DNA of 7,085 bases from Bacteroidota bacterium (GTDB taxonomy: Bacteria > Bacteroidota > Bacteroidia > UKL13-3): positions 1-7,085 of the forward strand of contig CANFSD010000086.1 in NCBI GenBank assembly GCA_947449515.1. Reading direction: 5' to 3'. Below, piece by piece: positions 5,776 through 7,085 of this stretch. The notes beneath the pieces were generated by a model. The model ran no database searches and was not told where the DNA came from. It saw only the letters and a list, made by a program, of their open reading frames with translations. Every line of letters begins with the position of its first letter. Position 1 is the stretch's first letter. The position numbers and the translations under genes are program-made.

Positions 5776-7085
5776 TTTTTATTTTCCTTCTATTGCCTTG
5801 TATTTCTTGGGCGCAAGCGCTTAATTATTTTTCCGTTGAAGAACAATCATTGCAATTGTTCAACGATTTTGAATACAAGAAATTAATTGTATTGGGAGAA
5901 AAAGCGATTGATGAAAAAATTGATTTTTACGATTTGCGTGTGCGTTTGGGCATCGTGTATTTTAAGCAAAACAAATTTGAAAATGCCAGTATTCATTTTA
6001 ATAAAGCAATAGAAATGAATCCTTCAGATGCAGTGGTATTAAATTATGCCTATGCATGTTTATTGTATACTGCGCAATACAATAGGGCCAATGAATTATT
6101 GGTAAAATACCCCGCTATTTTTTCCTTGTTAAAGCCTAAATCTAAAGGTATTGCCAGCATTGAATTGGAGCAGGGGAGGGTGTTTGCCGCAAATGGCAGC
6201 GCTATGTCAACCGATAATATCCGATTGACCAATGCCAATTATGCGCAGGGTAATTTTTTTACCAATATGAATTATATTCGCGGCTATGTGGAGGCATTAA
6301 GCACCCCAAGTATGCGTTGGCATTTGGGTGTAAATATTTTTCAATCGTCGCACAATTCTAAAATTGAATTTTTTAACCAGAATGTTTTAGAAACCAAAAC
6401 CAGTTTAAATTACCAATACAATATTGGACTTACGCAAACTTTTAAAAAAGGTTTTACGGCCGGCTTGGCAATGGGTTTATGTCGCCAAAATTTTCCTTAT
6501 CCATATATCAATAGCAGCCTTAACCCTGCACCGCCTAATGCCAGCATAGCAGACTCTACAGAATCGAGTAGCACTTTTACCTACAGTGCTATGCTCTCTA
6601 AACGCATGAAATTTGTGGAGCCTATCCTTCTCCTCAACTATGGTAATTTTGATTTAAAAACGCGCTGGCAAGTGGAAGCAGGCATAACGTATTATCCATT
6701 AGGCAGAGACCAATTATATGGATATAGCAGCTTGTCTTATATCAACCACAATGCTATAACGGGCTATGCTTTCAACCAAAAAATTGGTTATACCCTAAAG
6801 CGCAGCCTTACCCTAGAAGCCAATTATTTGAGGGGCTCATTGGATAATTATATGGGCAGCATGGGTTTTCTTACCCTCAATACTTTTGATCCTTTAAATT
6901 GGTCATTGGGATTGGATGCTGGAATACATTATAAAAAAATTACCATTACACCGGGCTATAGGTTCCAACAAAGAACGGGAACAATTTTACAAGAAGAATC
7001 GCCAAACCCAGGATCGGCAATACAGCCGCAGGTTTTAGAAAATTCATTTACATACAAAACGCAACTTTTATTTATTACCATCAAA
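5763..7085 (+). CDS. Secreted TPR protein with C-terminal outer-membrane beta-barrel, 3' end not in the window
   Basis: 441 codons remain open to the window edge, so the C-terminus is missing, though the last residues may be close to the end of the barrel. Residues 1-17 are a signal peptide (R2-R3, hydrophobic stretch, cleavage probably after SWA). TPR-like helices follow, with a canonical unit at about 55-88 (key residues L62-G63, Y66, F72, A75, F79, A82, P87) and a second at 89-122. From about 150 onward the sequence alternates polar and aromatic/hydrophobic residues with many N, Y, G and T, as in beta-strands of outer-membrane barrels, separated by loops such as the P/N/S-rich one near 250-270. 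The plan resembles the YaiO-like TPR-barrel proteins of Bacteroidota, but I cannot confirm that family. The ATG lies inside the end of the urea-transporter/M23 gene (13-nt overlap, different frame), indicating coupled translation and a shared role at the envelope. Confidence 0.82.
   Translation, partial: MRRIIFIFLLLPCISWAQALNYFSVEEQSLQLFNDFEYKKLIVLGEKAIDEKIDFYDLRVRLGIVYFKQNKFENASIHFNKAIEMNPSDAVVLNYAYACLLYTAQYNRANELLVKYPAIFSLLKPKSKGIASIELEQGRVFAANGSAMSTDNIRLTNANYAQGNFFTNMNYIRGYVEALSTPSMRWHLGVNIFQSSHNSKIEFFNQNVLETKTSLNYQYNIGLTQTFKKGFTAGLAMGLCRQNFPYPYINSSLNPAPPNASIADSTESSSTFTYSAMLSKRMKFVEPILLLNYGNFDLKTRWQVEAGITYYPLGRDQLYGYSSLSYINHNAITGYAFNQKIGYTLKRSLTLEANYLRGSLDNYMGSMGFLTLNTFDPLNWSLGLDAGIHYKKITITPGYRFQQRTGTILQEESPNPGSAIQPQVLENSFTYKTQLLFITIK

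Noticed and set aside
5796..5801. Cys13 of the TPR-barrel protein as a lipoprotein cysteine
   Set aside because: The residue before it is Pro, not Ala/Gly/Ser as in a lipobox, and a standard SPase I site (S-W-A) follows.

Overview
The window is probably a Bacteroidota chromosome fragment. Support comes from moderate-to-low GC, A/T-rich leaders without clear Shine-Dalgarno sequences, many TTG/TTA leucine codons, a TPR plus outer-membrane beta-barrel protein, and a urea-transporter/M23 peptidase fusion. I cannot place it below phylum level.

Layout: a truncated M20D-type amidohydrolase runs leftwards out of the window (1-738, minus). After a 137-bp divergent intergenic region, five plus-strand genes are tightly packed and continue past the right edge. 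They are a PqqD-like RiPP-recognition-element protein (876-1124), an ATP-grasp ligase overlapping it by 8 nt (1117-2166), a fold-type III PLP decarboxylase of the diaminopimelate decarboxylase family (2197-3555), a 722-residue fusion of a urea-transporter-like membrane domain with an M23 metallopeptidase domain and an unassigned C-terminal domain (3607-5775), and a secreted TPR/beta-barrel protein overlapping it by 13 nt (5763-7085, incomplete). No stretch over 300 bases lacks a gene, and I saw no RNA gene, IS element or CRISPR array.

How they may work together (inference): the first three genes look like a small biosynthetic module in which a peptide-binding adaptor, an amide/thioester-forming ligase and an amino-acid decarboxylase act on a tethered substrate. 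The last two look like an envelope module with an inner-membrane small-amide channel carrying a peptidoglycan-hydrolase-like domain and an outer-membrane barrel. No precursor peptide, acyl carrier protein, radical SAM enzyme or urease is visible. The most striking detail is that the decarboxylase has an N-terminal extension resembling a RiPP leader (Y-x-x-P-x-I), the kind of motif PqqD-like domains bind. The adaptor may therefore dock on, or modify via, the tail of the enzyme itself. I know of no description of this combination as a system, but I could not search for one.
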